The notes: generated from the sequence alone by a model not told the origin. Positions 1-9,545 are shown, counted from the stretch's first letter. The stretch is DNA of 64,000 nucleotides from Pollutibacter soli (GCA_029269725.1 JARJHS010000014.1:51430-115429); one strand, 5' to 3'. Made by a program: numbers and translations.

Positions 1-573
1 CAGTTCAAGGATGTTACTTCCAACTTTGAGTATATAATTATCCTTAAACGTAAGTGTTGGTATTGGTCTGTTCATATCATTGGCCCTTTCAAGTAATCGT
101 TTTGTTTCTTCCTGGGCAATAATGATAGTACCCTTATTGGGGTTCAGCGTTTTTGCGCCACCTATATGATCAATATGGGCATGACTATAAATTATGTGGG
201 TGATAGGCTTTTTTGTAATCTCCGCAATTGCTTTTGTGATTCGTGTAGCATAGATTGGAGGTGCATCTACAACAACAACCCCGTTTTCATAAACCATAAA
301 CATGGATTGGTAAATGTTATCCGTAATCATATATAACCCTTTACCAAGCTCCTGCAAACGATAACCTTTACCGGCATCAATCGATGGGCCCTTAGCAGAT
401 TCATTTACTGTGATGTATTTACCGATTCGTTCGCCGATAGGTGCAATTAATGGCTTATCAGGATAAGGGTTGGAAGCTGAGCGTGATGAATATTGAGCAG
501 ATGCAACAACTGCGAAAAGCATAAAGGCGCAAATAAATGTTATGGCTCTTTGTATTTTATTTATCTTTTTCAT
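1..573 (-). CDS. MBL-fold metallo-hydrolase, secreted, C-terminus outside window
   Basis: Metallo-beta-lactamase-fold hydrolase. The visible 191 residues begin at an ATG at 573 with a signal peptide (hydrophobic core about 10-25, ending ASA-Q), so the protein is probably periplasmic. The metal-binding signature HAHIDH is at residues 131-136 (His131, His133, Asp135, His136), preceded by the usual VVVVDAP strand. The gene runs off the left edge, so the later metal ligands and the substrate pocket cannot be judged. Which subfamily (lactonase, quinoprotein relay-type, lactamase) is unresolved. It is the last gene of a minus-strand group of small hydrolases and may form an accessory detoxification set with them, which is inference. 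Confidence 0.85.
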   Translation of the reverse strand, partial: MKKINKIQRAITFICAFMLFAVVASAQYSSRSASNPYPDKPLIAPIGERIGKYITVNESAKGPSIDAGKGYRLQELGKGLYMITDNIYQSMFMVYENGVVVVDAPPIYATRITKAIAEITKKPITHIIYSHAHIDHIGGAKTLNPNKGTIIIAQEETKRLLERANDMNRPIPTLTFKDNYILKVGSNILEL

Positions 574-638
574 GAATTTATTTTTTTATATTTTTTATTT
601 TTCATATCGTGTAAGAAATAATAACTGTATATGAAAAC

Positions 639-652
639 TCAAACCGGTTTGA
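639..652. promoter_or_regulatory. 14-bp perfect palindrome upstream of the MBL hydrolase
   Basis: TCAAACCGGTTTGA is a perfect inverted repeat lying about 66 bp upstream of the ATG at 573. Position and symmetry fit an operator for a dimeric repressor, but no cognate regulator is visible next to it. The role is inferred from symmetry only. Confidence 0.3.
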
Positions 653-741
653 ACTCAACATTTACATTATTCCGGATGGCTTTGGAAATACTCTAATTAT
701 TTATTGATCAATAAACCTGTTTTGATTTAGTTTACCAGGAA

Positions 742-1155
742 CTATTTGACTAACACAACCAGTTGTTTTCCCTTTTCAACGATATAGGTAGCAAGCTCTG
801 CTGCAGTAGTTGAACCGACATTCTTTGCCGCATGTATCGTTCCTGCCGGTATAAACAAGACATCACCTGCCTCAAGCTTCACAGCGGGTTTGCCTTCCAC
901 CTCATACTCAAACAATCCCTCCAGAACGTAAATGACTTCTTCTCCCGGATGTGAATGCTTACCAAATGCTGCGCCCGGTTCAAATTCGATTCTTGCCTGC
1001 ACCGTTTCCTGTCCCGGCGTACTGAGATCGTGCCGCTGAAGCTCGATGCGTTTGATTTTCTCCTGTTGCGATGCGGCTGGTGAAGATTGACAACCGGAGG
1101 TTAAACCTGTTGATGCCAGCAATAAAAGCATACTATAGATTGTTAACTGTTTCAT
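742..1155 (-). CDS. Cupin-domain lipoprotein
   Basis: A 137-residue single-domain cupin. The start is placed at the ATG at 1155 because it gives a clean lipoprotein signal (MKQLTIYSMLLLLAST..LTSGC) with the lipobox cysteine at about residue 22; a longer frame up to 1224 lacks any signal. Cupin motif 1 is visible as G..FGKHSHPGEEVIYVLEG and motif 2 as GDVLFIPAGTIHAAKN, so the three-His/one-Glu metal site is likely intact. Family members bind a metal and small ligands or act as dioxygenases; the substrate here is unknown. The upstream gene on the same strand (DUF2798) ends 25 bp before it. Confidence 0.85.
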   Translation of the reverse strand: MKQLTIYSMLLLLASTGLTSGCQSSPAASQQEKIKRIELQRHDLSTPGQETVQARIEFEPGAAFGKHSHPGEEVIYVLEGLFEYEVEGKPAVKLEAGDVLFIPAGTIHAAKNVGSTTAAELATYIVEKGKQLVVLVK

Positions 1156-1180
1156 TGTTTTGGTTTGCGAGATTAATTCT

Positions 1181-1429
1181 CTAATTTTTATTTCTTTCTG
1201 TCCCATTCCTGAACATTCTATCAACCAGAGCCCTAATGACCGGTCCCATGATCAACACAAAGGGCAGCAGTAGTAAGTATGTTCGGGGAACGAGGATTAG
1301 CCAATTGTAAAAGAAATGATCGGTGAAAAAACCCTGTGTCATAATAGTATTTAAAAAAGCGGCATAAGCTGATGTGAAAAAGGCTATGATTATTCCAAAT
1401 ACAATCAGTTTTTTAAATTCTGTTTTCAT
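1181..1429 (-). CDS. DUF2798 family membrane protein
   Basis: An 82-residue protein with two predicted membrane helices (about residues 8-27 and 40-62), matching the small DUF2798 family in layout and in the segment NTIMTQGF. The start at 1429 (MKTEFKKL) is preferred over an in-frame upstream ATG at 1480 because it places charged residues directly before the first helix. The function of the family is unknown. It sits directly upstream of the cupin lipoprotein on the same strand and is probably cotranscribed with it. Confidence 0.75.
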   Translation of the reverse strand: MKTEFKKLIVFGIIIAFFTSAYAAFLNTIMTQGFFTDHFFYNWLILVPRTYLLLLPFVLIMGPVIRALVDRMFRNGTERNKN

Positions 1430-1540
1430 AACAAGATGTATACAGTATTTGATAAATATTTCCGGAATAGCGTCTCTCACTTGAAATTGTTTTGCTTTTC
1501 AAATTCAACTAGCCGTTTACACTGAACTGCAGAAACAACA

Positions 1541-1572
1541 AAAGGGAGCGCAACGGATGCGCTGCCCCTTTT
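1541..1572 (-). terminator. Intrinsic terminator after the epoxide hydrolase
   Basis: Read on the minus strand, a GC-rich hairpin built on AAAAGGGGCAGCGCA and TGCGCTCCCTTTT closes with a T-rich run just after the epoxide hydrolase stop at 1579. The stem carries a small bulge. Confidence 0.55.
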
Positions 1573-1578
1573 ACCAGA

Positions 1579-2874
1579 CTAGCGCAAAGATTTAAAGGCT
1601 GCCCGCATTTCTTCCGTAAATAATTGAGGTTGTTCCCATGCTGCAAAATGTCCGCCTTTATCTACTTCATGGAAATAAATGAGGTTAGGATAGGCACGCC
1701 GGGCCCATGATTCAGGGGAAATAAAAACGTCTTCAGGAAATACCGTAATGGCTACTGGCAATTTTATCATATTGGATTTTTGTGCACCGGCACTAACAAT
1801 TTCAGTGCTTCTGTTCTCCCAGTAAATACGGGCTGCAGATGTGGCCGAATTTGTAAACCAGTACAAAGAAATATTATCCAATACATCATTTATTGTTGGA
1901 GACTGTTTCGGATCGGCACCATAGGACCAATTCAAAAAACCGGGGTGTAAAAAAAACCAGGCGGCGAGGCCAACGGGAGAATCCCCAAGGCTATAACCCA
2001 CACCCTGCGGACGTGATGTCATTGTCGTTTTATAGGTAAATCCTCCTTCCCGGATAGATTTACTGAGATGATTAAAGGCAGCCCGTTCCTGTTCTGTGAA
2101 TCCCTCTGGAGCAATACCGGTTCCCAATGCCATACCGGCTTCGTTTGGCAGTGTTGCCGGTAGATTGCTGTGGATACCCAATAATCCTGCGGGCGCCTGC
2201 AACGCCATCGAATTAACAACACCAGCACCCCAATCACCTCCTTGAGCAACATAGCGTTTGTACCCGATGCGATTCATCAGCACTGCCCATGCTTTTGCGA
2301 TTCGGTCGAGTCCCCATCCCGCTTCGGTTGGCTTTGCAGAAAAACCAAAACCAGGTAATGATGGAATAACAACATCAAAAGCATCTTCAGCTTTACCACC
2401 ATAAGCGGTAGGATTGGTTAAAGGGTCAACAATTTTCAGCAATTCAATTACAGAACCGGGCCAGCCATGACTTATGATGATCGGCATTGCATTGGGTTCC
2501 TTGGAGCGAACATGAATGAAATGGATGTCAATACCGTCAATGCTAGTAATAAACTGCGGATATGAATTCAGCTTTGCTTCCACTTTTCTCCAATCATAAT
2601 TTTTATTCCAGTACTCTGCTAATCCTTTTAATTTAGAGAGGTGGGCGCCTTGCGACTGATCAGAAACAGTTTCTTTATCAGGCCATCTTGTTTCCATTAC
2701 CCGTTTCCGGAGATACTCAATATCTGCCTTTGGGATATTAATTTTAAAAGGGCGGATCGATTCAGCTGATCTTAAATCCGCATGTGATGTACCTTGAGCT
2801 TCTGTCATTGTTCCCTGTAGTACCATTGCTCCTCCGATTACCGTACTGGCCAGGATGTGTTTTGTCTTTGTCAT
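1579..2874 (-). CDS. Epoxide hydrolase with N-terminal EHN domain, exported
   Basis: An alpha/beta-hydrolase-fold epoxide hydrolase of 431 residues. A signal peptide (about 1-27) is followed by the EHN domain typical of microsomal or juvenile-hormone-type epoxide hydrolases (about 40-150, with IRPFKINIP and WPDKE). The oxyanion motif HGWPGS is at 136-141, the nucleophile Asp214 lies in QGGDWGAG, and the C-terminal His is in DKGGHFAAWEQP. These enzymes open epoxides to diols through a covalent ester intermediate. The length is normal for the family and all catalytic elements are present. It lies in a same-strand run with an alpha/beta hydrolase, DUF2798 and cupin genes. The natural substrate is not evident. 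Confidence 0.9.
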   Translation of the reverse strand: MTKTKHILASTVIGGAMVLQGTMTEAQGTSHADLRSAESIRPFKINIPKADIEYLRKRVMETRWPDKETVSDQSQGAHLSKLKGLAEYWNKNYDWRKVEAKLNSYPQFITSIDGIDIHFIHVRSKEPNAMPIIISHGWPGSVIELLKIVDPLTNPTAYGGKAEDAFDVVIPSLPGFGFSAKPTEAGWGLDRIAKAWAVLMNRIGYKRYVAQGGDWGAGVVNSMALQAPAGLLGIHSNLPATLPNEAGMALGTGIAPEGFTEQERAAFNHLSKSIREGGFTYKTTMTSRPQGVGYSLGDSPVGLAAWFFLHPGFLNWSYGADPKQSPTINDVLDNISLYWFTNSATSAARIYWENRSTEIVSAGAQKSNMIKLPVAITVFPEDVFISPESWARRAYPNLIYFHEVDKGGHFAAWEQPQLFTEEMRAAFKSLR

Positions 2875-2945
2875 TTTTTGAATTTTAAATTGTTTAAAGT
2901 TTTTATTGTTGCATGTTATAGATGTGATGAATAGTGATCAATCCA

Positions 2946-3731
2946 TTAATGAATTTGTAACAGCCAGTAAAGAATAAAATCTGCTTCTTCTTTCCATTGG
3001 GGGTGTTCAAACAATAAATGATTGCGGCCTTTGAATTTTCGATAACCGGTAATCGAATCTTCAGACTCATATTTTTTATAGTTGATATAATTCATAGATG
3101 CTTTGATCATTTTATCTTCTGAACCTGCAATAAAGAGTAAGGGAGTATGAGGTTTTTTAAAATCTATTTTTGTCCGGCATCGGAACACATCCCTGATAAT
3201 TTTTTTTGATTCGGGTATGGCATATTTATAATACAATTGCTTTTGAAGCTCATATTCCATTCCATTGACAATAGTGTATTTCCATTTAAGGAATGGCATG
3301 GTATACGTCTGCTGGCTGGAAGAAAACAACATCATTGTTTCCCATACCACTTTTAAAAATGAAAAACCAAATCTTGGTACACCTTGTGGCGGAAATGAAT
3401 GGATCGCGATACCTGCAACAGCAAGCTCCCGTTGTAATAATAACTGTACCAAAAGCCCCCCTAAAGAATGACCTATGAGTATAGGCTTCTCGGGCAATGA
3501 ATTTATAATAGCAGTATAATGATCGGATAATGACGAAATAGAATTTAATGCGATTTCATCAATGGAATCCCTGTTGCGCAATTCTTCCGGTGTCGAATCT
3601 TTATATGGCCATGCTGGCGCTATGCACCGGTATCCTTTGCTTTCAAAATATAGCTGCCATTCGTCCCAGCAATTATTACCAATAAATGTTCCTGTAATGA
3701 AAACAATTGATCTTGGTAATGCCTTTTCCAT
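2946..3731 (-). CDS. Alpha/beta hydrolase
   Basis: A 261-residue cytoplasmic alpha/beta hydrolase with no signal peptide. The nucleophile elbow GHSLGG carries Ser89, an acid residue is found in AGSEDKMI, and the catalytic His is in KGRNHLLFEHP, so the triad looks intact. The HGxx-type oxyanion segment is replaced by FITGTFIGNNCWDEW near the N-terminus, as in lysophospholipase-like members. It is followed on the same strand, after about 70 bp, by the epoxide hydrolase. The substrate is unknown; esterase or lipase activity is the general family expectation. Confidence 0.85.
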   Translation of the reverse strand: MEKALPRSIVFITGTFIGNNCWDEWQLYFESKGYRCIAPAWPYKDSTPEELRNRDSIDEIALNSISSLSDHYTAIINSLPEKPILIGHSLGGLLVQLLLQRELAVAGIAIHSFPPQGVPRFGFSFLKVVWETMMLFSSSQQTYTMPFLKWKYTIVNGMEYELQKQLYYKYAIPESKKIIRDVFRCRTKIDFKKPHTPLLFIAGSEDKMIKASMNYINYKKYESEDSITGYRKFKGRNHLLFEHPQWKEEADFILYWLLQIH

Positions 3732-4044
3732 TTTTGTACTTGTGACTATATGAAGTCAAACCAAAGGCCACAAGATTAAATCGCTATCAATCAATAGATT
3801 GATTAATTGTAAATACCATCACCACCACGTAATATCGTGGAGAAAATAATTTTTCGACGAAATAAAGTAGTAGCTTTAGCATCAACCCACCAAACAGGAA
3901 AGTATCCCTGGTTCAGCGACAGCAATTATTTCCTGGTTTTTGCAATTGATATTCAGAACTCATCCGCACTGTTTATTGATATATTTCATTCGAACTAATG
4001 CCCTCTAATCAATCTGGCCATTTTATGGTGTATTCATAAAATAA
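3732..4044. other. Divergent intergenic region (313 bp)
   Basis: This gap separates the minus-strand hydrolase group from the plus-strand histidine kinase and must hold both promoters. It contains short inverted repeats (TCAATC-AATA-GATTGA near 3787 and CCACG-N6-CGTGG near 3821) but no reading frame or clear promoter that I would name. Confidence 0.4.
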
Positions 4045-6531
4045 ATGAGTATGTGCAAACTTCAAGTCGGCATTATTTTTTGCATAGCAATATGCAATAA
4101 TGGACTATCGCAATCTTCAACACCACCGGCCATTTCGAATTACGTTTATCATCATCCGTCTGAAGACAAAGAAACCTGGCAACGATTGAATTTGTGGCTG
4201 AGTTCTACCTACTTGCTGGTTGTAAATGAAGGTCAGGCCGATCAGGACTTTTGTCTGCTCAAGGCAAGCCATTCATTAGGGTTAAGCCGCCTTCCGATTC
4301 TGGCAGAAGGGATCGATGATGCGGAATTAACGCGACAAGCACGATGGATCGATCAGCAAAATCCTGCTGAGGGTATTCGCCTGTTATCGCTGACAAAGGG
4401 AAAGCAACATGTTGAATTGCTAATCCTGCTTGGAGCCTATTATGCTTTTCAACCAAACAATTATCGCCTATATAAAGACAGTGTTGAATATTTTCTCAGT
4501 CATGCAATTAAAGAAGCTAAATCCTCAAATGAAGTAGAACTGGGGCGACAAGCCAGATGTTTGCTGACGAAAATGTATTTCCAGGCAAACGAGGTTGACA
4601 AGGGTGACTCCATTTTCATACCGCTGATTAAAGAATGCCAGATAGATGGTGACAAAGAATCGGAAGCAAGGGCTTTTGCATATCGGGGCATATACGAACC
4701 ATTTTTACCTGCAATGTTCCAGGGAAAATTGGCGGATATGCAAAGGGCAGCAGAACTGTATCACGAGACGAACGACCTAGAAGGGGAGATCAATGCCCTT
4801 ACTGACGTTGGGTATTTGCTTGTAATTATGAATCAACTACAACCCGCCTATGATGTTTTGATAAAAGCCATTAAGCTGCAGGATTCTATTAAGTACCCCT
4901 ATGTTCAATATAACACCGATATCCTAGCCTTTACCACAATAAATATGCGGAGGTTTGGTGAACCATTAAAATACGCTATTCAAACTGTACAAATAGCGGA
5001 GGCAACAAGAGATAGCATAGGATGGGGAAGTTTTTATGCACGTCTCGGCTATATGTATAGTTTTACTAACAGGAATACTGAAACATCGAAATGGAAATCC
5101 AAAGCTATTAATCGTTTCTTATTCGATCGAAATCCATTGGTGTATACGCTTCTTCCACCAAATTGGAGTCCTTGGGAAGCAAAAGATCACTACTTGACAG
5201 CATTGAAACTTATCGAGAATGTATCTAAAAAGATTCCAGCAATTAAACTTACCGATCTGGTTCTATACCATGAAGCAATTTCAGGTTGCTATATAGGACT
5301 CAGGGAATATCATTTAGCCGAACAGCACTTAGGAAAAGCTGATTCTATCGAATCAATATTGCAAACTTTAAGGGGGCCGTTAAACAGGTCAAGGCTCGAT
5401 TTACGCTTCGCTTCACTTCATATTATCAAAGGTGAATTTTCTGCAGCCAGAATATTGTTCGAAAAATATTTCCTGAATCCAAATATTAAGAACGGATTTG
5501 GAGAAGATAATCTGGCTTATCAATCTTTGATTTTTTTAGATTCCGTTCAAGGTGATCTGAAAGCAGGAATGGCACACTACAAAAAGTACATGAAGCATCA
5601 GGATTCAGCATTTCAGGCATTCACCGTTCGACAAGCAGACGAACTTAAAGTGCTTTATGAAATCGAAGAAAAGGAAAAGGAGATAGCACTGTTAAATCAA
5701 CAGGCGTTGTTCGAGCAAGCCAACCTGAAACAAGCTACTCTTGTAAAAAATCTGACCATCGGAGGTATCGTTTCGGTGCTGATTATCACTTCCTTACTTT
5801 ACCGCCAAAACCGCCTGAGAAAAAAGAACAATACCGATATCACGCATAAAAACGAACTACTACAGCATCTCCTGACGGAAAAAGAATGGTTGTTGAAAGA
5901 AATACATCATCGTGTAAAAAATAATCTGCAAATCGTAATGAGTTTGCTAAACTCACAATCTGCCTATATTAATAATGCCCCGGCACTCAGTGCCATTCAC
6001 GACAGCCAGCATCGGGTACATGCTATGTCACTTATTCATCAAAAGCTGTACAATTCAGAAAATCTTTCTTTCATTGACATGTCACTTTATATCCGTGAAC
6101 TGGTATCTTATTTAAGTGACAGTTTTAATATGGGTCAACGCATACTTTTTGAATTAAGGGTAGACACACTCCAGCTGGATGTAAGCCAGGCTGTCCCTCT
6201 TGGGCTGATATTGAATGAAGCCATTACCAATTCGATAAAATATGCATTTCCCAATGACAGGGAAGGGGTAATAAAAATATCCCTTTCAAATACATACGGT
6301 AACCAATATTTATTGGAGATCTCAGATAATGGAATTGGCATTCCTTCGCATCTTGAAAATAAAAAAGATGGTTCACTGGGTATAAGTTTGATGGCAGGGC
6401 TAAGCGAAGACCTGGATGGTAGTTTTTCGATAGAAAATAGTAATGGCACTGCGATAAGGATAATATTCGTGCATGATATGGGTGTTAAACGAACGAGTCC
6501 GCTAATAACTTCATTTGTTAACAGTAACTAA
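4045..6531 (+). CDS. TPR-containing sensor histidine kinase (HisKA_2 type)
   Basis: An 828-residue membrane-anchored kinase. A signal peptide (about 1-23) is followed by a large helical periplasmic region with TPR-like repeats (about 130-540), a short coiled segment, one membrane helix (about 570-590, NLTIGGIVSVLIITSLLY), then a HisKA_2 dimerisation domain with the phospho-acceptor His in KEIHHRVKNNLQ (His621/622) and an HATPase domain with N-box NEAITNSIKYAF, G1 DNGIGIP and G2 DGSLGISLMAGL. This TPR-HisKA_2 architecture is common in Bacteroidota. The gene ends 10 bp before the response regulator start, so the two are almost certainly a two-component pair. The signal sensed by the TPR region is unknown. 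Confidence 0.92.
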   Translation: MSMCKLQVGIIFCIAICNNGLSQSSTPPAISNYVYHHPSEDKETWQRLNLWLSSTYLLVVNEGQADQDFCLLKASHSLGLSRLPILAEGIDDAELTRQARWIDQQNPAEGIRLLSLTKGKQHVELLILLGAYYAFQPNNYRLYKDSVEYFLSHAIKEAKSSNEVELGRQARCLLTKMYFQANEVDKGDSIFIPLIKECQIDGDKESEARAFAYRGIYEPFLPAMFQGKLADMQRAAELYHETNDLEGEINALTDVGYLLVIMNQLQPAYDVLIKAIKLQDSIKYPYVQYNTDILAFTTINMRRFGEPLKYAIQTVQIAEATRDSIGWGSFYARLGYMYSFTNRNTETSKWKSKAINRFLFDRNPLVYTLLPPNWSPWEAKDHYLTALKLIENVSKKIPAIKLTDLVLYHEAISGCYIGLREYHLAEQHLGKADSIESILQTLRGPLNRSRLDLRFASLHIIKGEFSAARILFEKYFLNPNIKNGFGEDNLAYQSLIFLDSVQGDLKAGMAHYKKYMKHQDSAFQAFTVRQADELKVLYEIEEKEKEIALLNQQALFEQANLKQATLVKNLTIGGIVSVLIITSLLYRQNRLRKKNNTDITHKNELLQHLLTEKEWLLKEIHHRVKNNLQIVMSLLNSQSAYINNAPALSAIHDSQHRVHAMSLIHQKLYNSENLSFIDMSLYIRELVSYLSDSFNMGQRILFELRVDTLQLDVSQAVPLGLILNEAITNSIKYAFPNDREGVIKISLSNTYGNQYLLEISDNGIGIPSHLENKKDGSLGISLMAGLSEDLDGSFSIENSNGTAIRIIFVHDMGVKRTSPLITSFVNSN

Positions 6532-6541
6532 GATAAAGAAG

Positions 6542-8488
6542 ATGAATAAAAAAGTACTCATCGTCGAAGACCAGTTTGTAGAAGCCAACGATCTTCAGCT
6601 TATGCTGCGTAAAGCCGGTTATAATGTTTGTGGCATCGCACGATCGGTTCCCATTGCGCAGGAAATGATAAAAAAAAAGAAGCCGGATATTGTGTTGCTT
6701 GATATTTTTTTGAAAGGAAAACTAACCGGCATTGATTTAGGCAAACAATTAAGCGAGGAGACTATTCCTTTCGTATATCTATCTGCCAACTCAAATGAAG
6801 AAGTACTGCATGCGGCAAAAACTACACAACCGTATGGGTTCCTGGTGAAACCATTCAGGGAAAAAGACCTCTTGATAACCATGGGGATTGCAGATTACCG
6901 GCATGAACATAGCGAAGAGGCCAATACCAGAAAGGAAACTATTTTAAAAGATAAATTATTGACCATTGCAAACAGCGCCGGCAGTTGGGAAAATAAAATG
7001 TTGACACTTTGCACAACGCTTAAACTTCATATCTCTTTTGATTATATAACTGCAGGATTCAACACGATCCACGATACTTCCAACAGGGCAATAAGCTTTT
7101 TAAGGATCGGGTATGAAGAATATCAGAAAATAGGAACACCTGAACTGCTAAAAATATCCGGATTAAAAATAAATGAGCTTTTCCCGCTGGTGAGAAATAC
7201 GACCTACGATAATATGCCTGCAATCGTGGCAGATAAACTATTTGAACAAAAATGCAGTGAGCCATCATTAACCAAATTATTTTCAGAAATATTTCAAATT
7301 AGGTCATTTATCTATTTTCCGTTACATCTGTCAAACGGTGATAATTTTATATTCTGCTTTTATTGCAAGCGGCCCGATACCTACAAGACCGGGCATATTG
7401 GTTTAATGAACCGTTTGCAAAAAACGATGGTTAATGCAATTGAAAGTATGTTGAGTTTAACACATAAAAATAGTACAGGCGAAATAAATAGTACTGAAGC
7501 GCCTCCTGTTGACAGAAATACTCATGAGATGCCCGGCTTTGAAAGTATTATTGGAAAGAGCCCCCTGCTATTGAATGTATTTGATCTTGTTACCCATGTA
7601 GCCTATTCGGATACTTCTGTACTTATATTAGGTGAAAGCGGCACCGGCAAGGAACGGATTGCTGATTGCATTCATAACCTTTCCACACGAAAAGGAAAAG
7701 CTTTTGTGAAAGTAAATTGTGCCGCCCTGCCGACCACTTTGATTGAATCTGAATTATTCGGACACGAGAAAGGATCATTTACCGGGGCCACCGATAAAAG
7801 AATAGGAAAGTTTAGCCAGGCTAATGGGGGAACGATATTTTTAGATGAAATTGGCGAGATGCCTGTTGATCTGCAGGTAAAACTTCTGCGGGTACTGCAA
7901 GAAAAAGAAATAGAACCAATTGGTGGAAAGTCAACTATTAAAATCAATGTTCGTGTTATCGCTGCCACCAACAGAAATTTAGAGAAAGAAGTTGCAGAGG
8001 GACGATTCCGTCTTGATTTATATTACAGGCTTAATGTATTCCCGATTGAACTACCGTCATTGCGTGAAAGAACAGAAGATATACCAGCCCTGGCTAACCA
8101 TTTTATAAACTACTATAACCGCAAAGCAGGAAAAAAAATTGCCGGGCTTTCGGATAAGGTCCTGAAGAACATGACTGCCTATAGCTGGCCAGGAAATATT
8201 CGTGAATTGGAAAATTTAATTGAAAGGGGTGTACTGCTTGCTAAAGGAACAATTATTGAAGACATATCAATTCCCATAAGTCAAAAAAAGGAAATTTCAA
8301 TGGTTATGCAGGATCCTCATATTAAAACAATTCTGGAGAATGAACGGGATTATATTATTACTATTTTGAAAAAATGCGCTGGCAGAATATGGGGTGCTGG
8401 CGGTGCTGCCGAAGTATTGAATGTTCCACCGACTACGTTGAAGTCTAAAATGAAGAAACTGGGTATCCATAAAGAGAGTATGGAATAG
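6542..8488 (+). CDS. Sigma-54-dependent response regulator (NtrC-like) with GAF-like middle domain
   Basis: A 648-residue transcription activator. The start at 6542 (MNKKVLIVEDQ) follows the kinase stop by 10 bp and is preferred to a longer frame from 6515. Order: receiver domain (1-120; acidic pocket Glu9/Asp10, phospho-acceptor Asp54, Lys103), a GAF-like region (about 140-320), an AAA+ sigma-54 interaction domain with Walker A GESGTGKE at 364, GSFTGA loop at 411 and Walker B FLDEIGEM, then a Fis-type helix-turn-helix at the end. The loop reads GSFTGA rather than the textbook GAFTGA; this is a known tolerated variant. Partner of the upstream TPR kinase. Confidence 0.93.
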   Translation: MNKKVLIVEDQFVEANDLQLMLRKAGYNVCGIARSVPIAQEMIKKKKPDIVLLDIFLKGKLTGIDLGKQLSEETIPFVYLSANSNEEVLHAAKTTQPYGFLVKPFREKDLLITMGIADYRHEHSEEANTRKETILKDKLLTIANSAGSWENKMLTLCTTLKLHISFDYITAGFNTIHDTSNRAISFLRIGYEEYQKIGTPELLKISGLKINELFPLVRNTTYDNMPAIVADKLFEQKCSEPSLTKLFSEIFQIRSFIYFPLHLSNGDNFIFCFYCKRPDTYKTGHIGLMNRLQKTMVNAIESMLSLTHKNSTGEINSTEAPPVDRNTHEMPGFESIIGKSPLLLNVFDLVTHVAYSDTSVLILGESGTGKERIADCIHNLSTRKGKAFVKVNCAALPTTLIESELFGHEKGSFTGATDKRIGKFSQANGGTIFLDEIGEMPVDLQVKLLRVLQEKEIEPIGGKSTIKINVRVIAATNRNLEKEVAEGRFRLDLYYRLNVFPIELPSLRERTEDIPALANHFINYYNRKAGKKIAGLSDKVLKNMTAYSWPGNIRELENLIERGVLLAKGTIIEDISIPISQKKEISMVMQDPHIKTILENERDYIITILKKCAGRIWGAGGAAEVLNVPPTTLKSKMKKLGIHKESME

Positions 8489-8882
8489 GCATTTATCCGG
8501 TTAGCTGCGCAATTGACTGAATATATAAAAAATGAGGTTTTTAATCTAACTAAACTCCAGAGTAAATTCACAATAGCCCCAAAAACGCTCTTCGTTTTTT
8601 TATCCGCCAACTTTACGATTTGAAATTGCCAGGCTCAAATTCAACTTTGTACGCATAAAAGCTTTAGGATTGATTTGAAAATGATGGCGAGCAGGTTTTC
8701 TGCAGCATACGCTGAGCTTTAAGAAAATAGACACTGCCCCCCAGAGTGTCCCCCTACTACCCCCTACCAATAAGGTATCAAAGCCTGGAGGAAATTTTTT
8801 TAAATTTTAATTATTTAATTCGCTTTATTATCCGTCGACATATCGCTTTTAATCCTTTTACCGAATATTTATGTAAAAGATG

Positions 8883-9140
8883 ATGGGAATTACAAAATCG
8901 GAATTATAGTGAAAATATCAACCTGCTATCCAGATTATTGGACGTACTTGAGCATCCTTGTCGTATTACAATTTTTCTTCTGAAAAAGAGAGGGGACACG
9001 CTACGGTTGGGCAAATGACAACAGAGATTGGGTTATTTCAATCGACAATTAGTGATCACTTAAACGAGTTAAAAAAATATCCGCCATAGCGGGTACTACT
9101 TCTGGAACTTCAATTCAATATCGCCTAAACAATCTAATTT
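8883..9140 (+). pseudogene. Degraded ArsR/SmtB-type transcriptional regulator
   Basis: Three consecutive reading frames together spell an ArsR-like winged-helix protein. An ATG at 8883 starts MGITKSEL and hits a stop; the next frame continues YSENINLLSRLLDVLEHPCR (from 8905), the usual first helix and LxHPxR segment; a third frame from 9015 gives MTTEIGLFQSTISDHLNELKK, the recognition-helix region; a last shift gives IAGTTSGTSIQYRLNNLI and a stop at about 9140. Intact Bacteroidota homologues begin MGVTK and show HPxR, QxTISxHLKELK and GTSxxY in this order. At least three frame disruptions make it a pseudogene unless sequencing errors are responsible. Confidence 0.65.
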
Positions 9141-9513
9141 GAACAGAGATAAAAAAATGTAATAGCAAGTTTTGCAGAAGAGTTCTAAGTTTTGTTATAA
9201 ACAATGCTAATAACCCCGTTTTGGACACCCTTTGGGGCCGAGAAATTTCGTAGTTATAAATCTTGGAAGGATATGGGAATTCGTCTTGGTCGATTTGTTG
9301 ATTTGACAAAGCAAACAGGAATCGGTCGGCTGTCTCATAAGTTATGTCTGCCGCTTTTGATTATTTAAACCCACAGGTTAATTGTTAAAATTATTCGGAA
9401 AAAGGTGGCCTCTAGGTGCACCTCATTCTCAAACACCAATTTAGCCTGGCTTTCAATTCAGTACAATCAATAAAGACTCTATCTCAAAAAATATTTAGTA
9501 CGGTCGCGCAATG

Positions 9514-9543
9514 CAAAAAGCCCTCTGGGAGAGGGCTTTTTTT
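9514..9543 (-). terminator. Intrinsic terminator of tRNA-Asp
   Basis: On the minus strand, immediately after the tRNA 3' end, AAAAAGCCCTCT-CCC-AGAGGGCTTTTT forms a strong hairpin ending in a T run. Confidence 0.8.
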
Positions 9544-9545
9544 CG

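Larger units (their letters stand above)
8489..9545. other. Gene-poor, decayed region between the response regulator and tRNA-Asp
   Basis: No intact gene is visible. The stretch holds a broken ArsR-type gene (listed separately) and AT-rich sequence. The open frames that cross it lack signals, normal composition or starts, and one of them runs straight through the tRNA. The remainder looks like unselected sequence. Confidence 0.5.
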
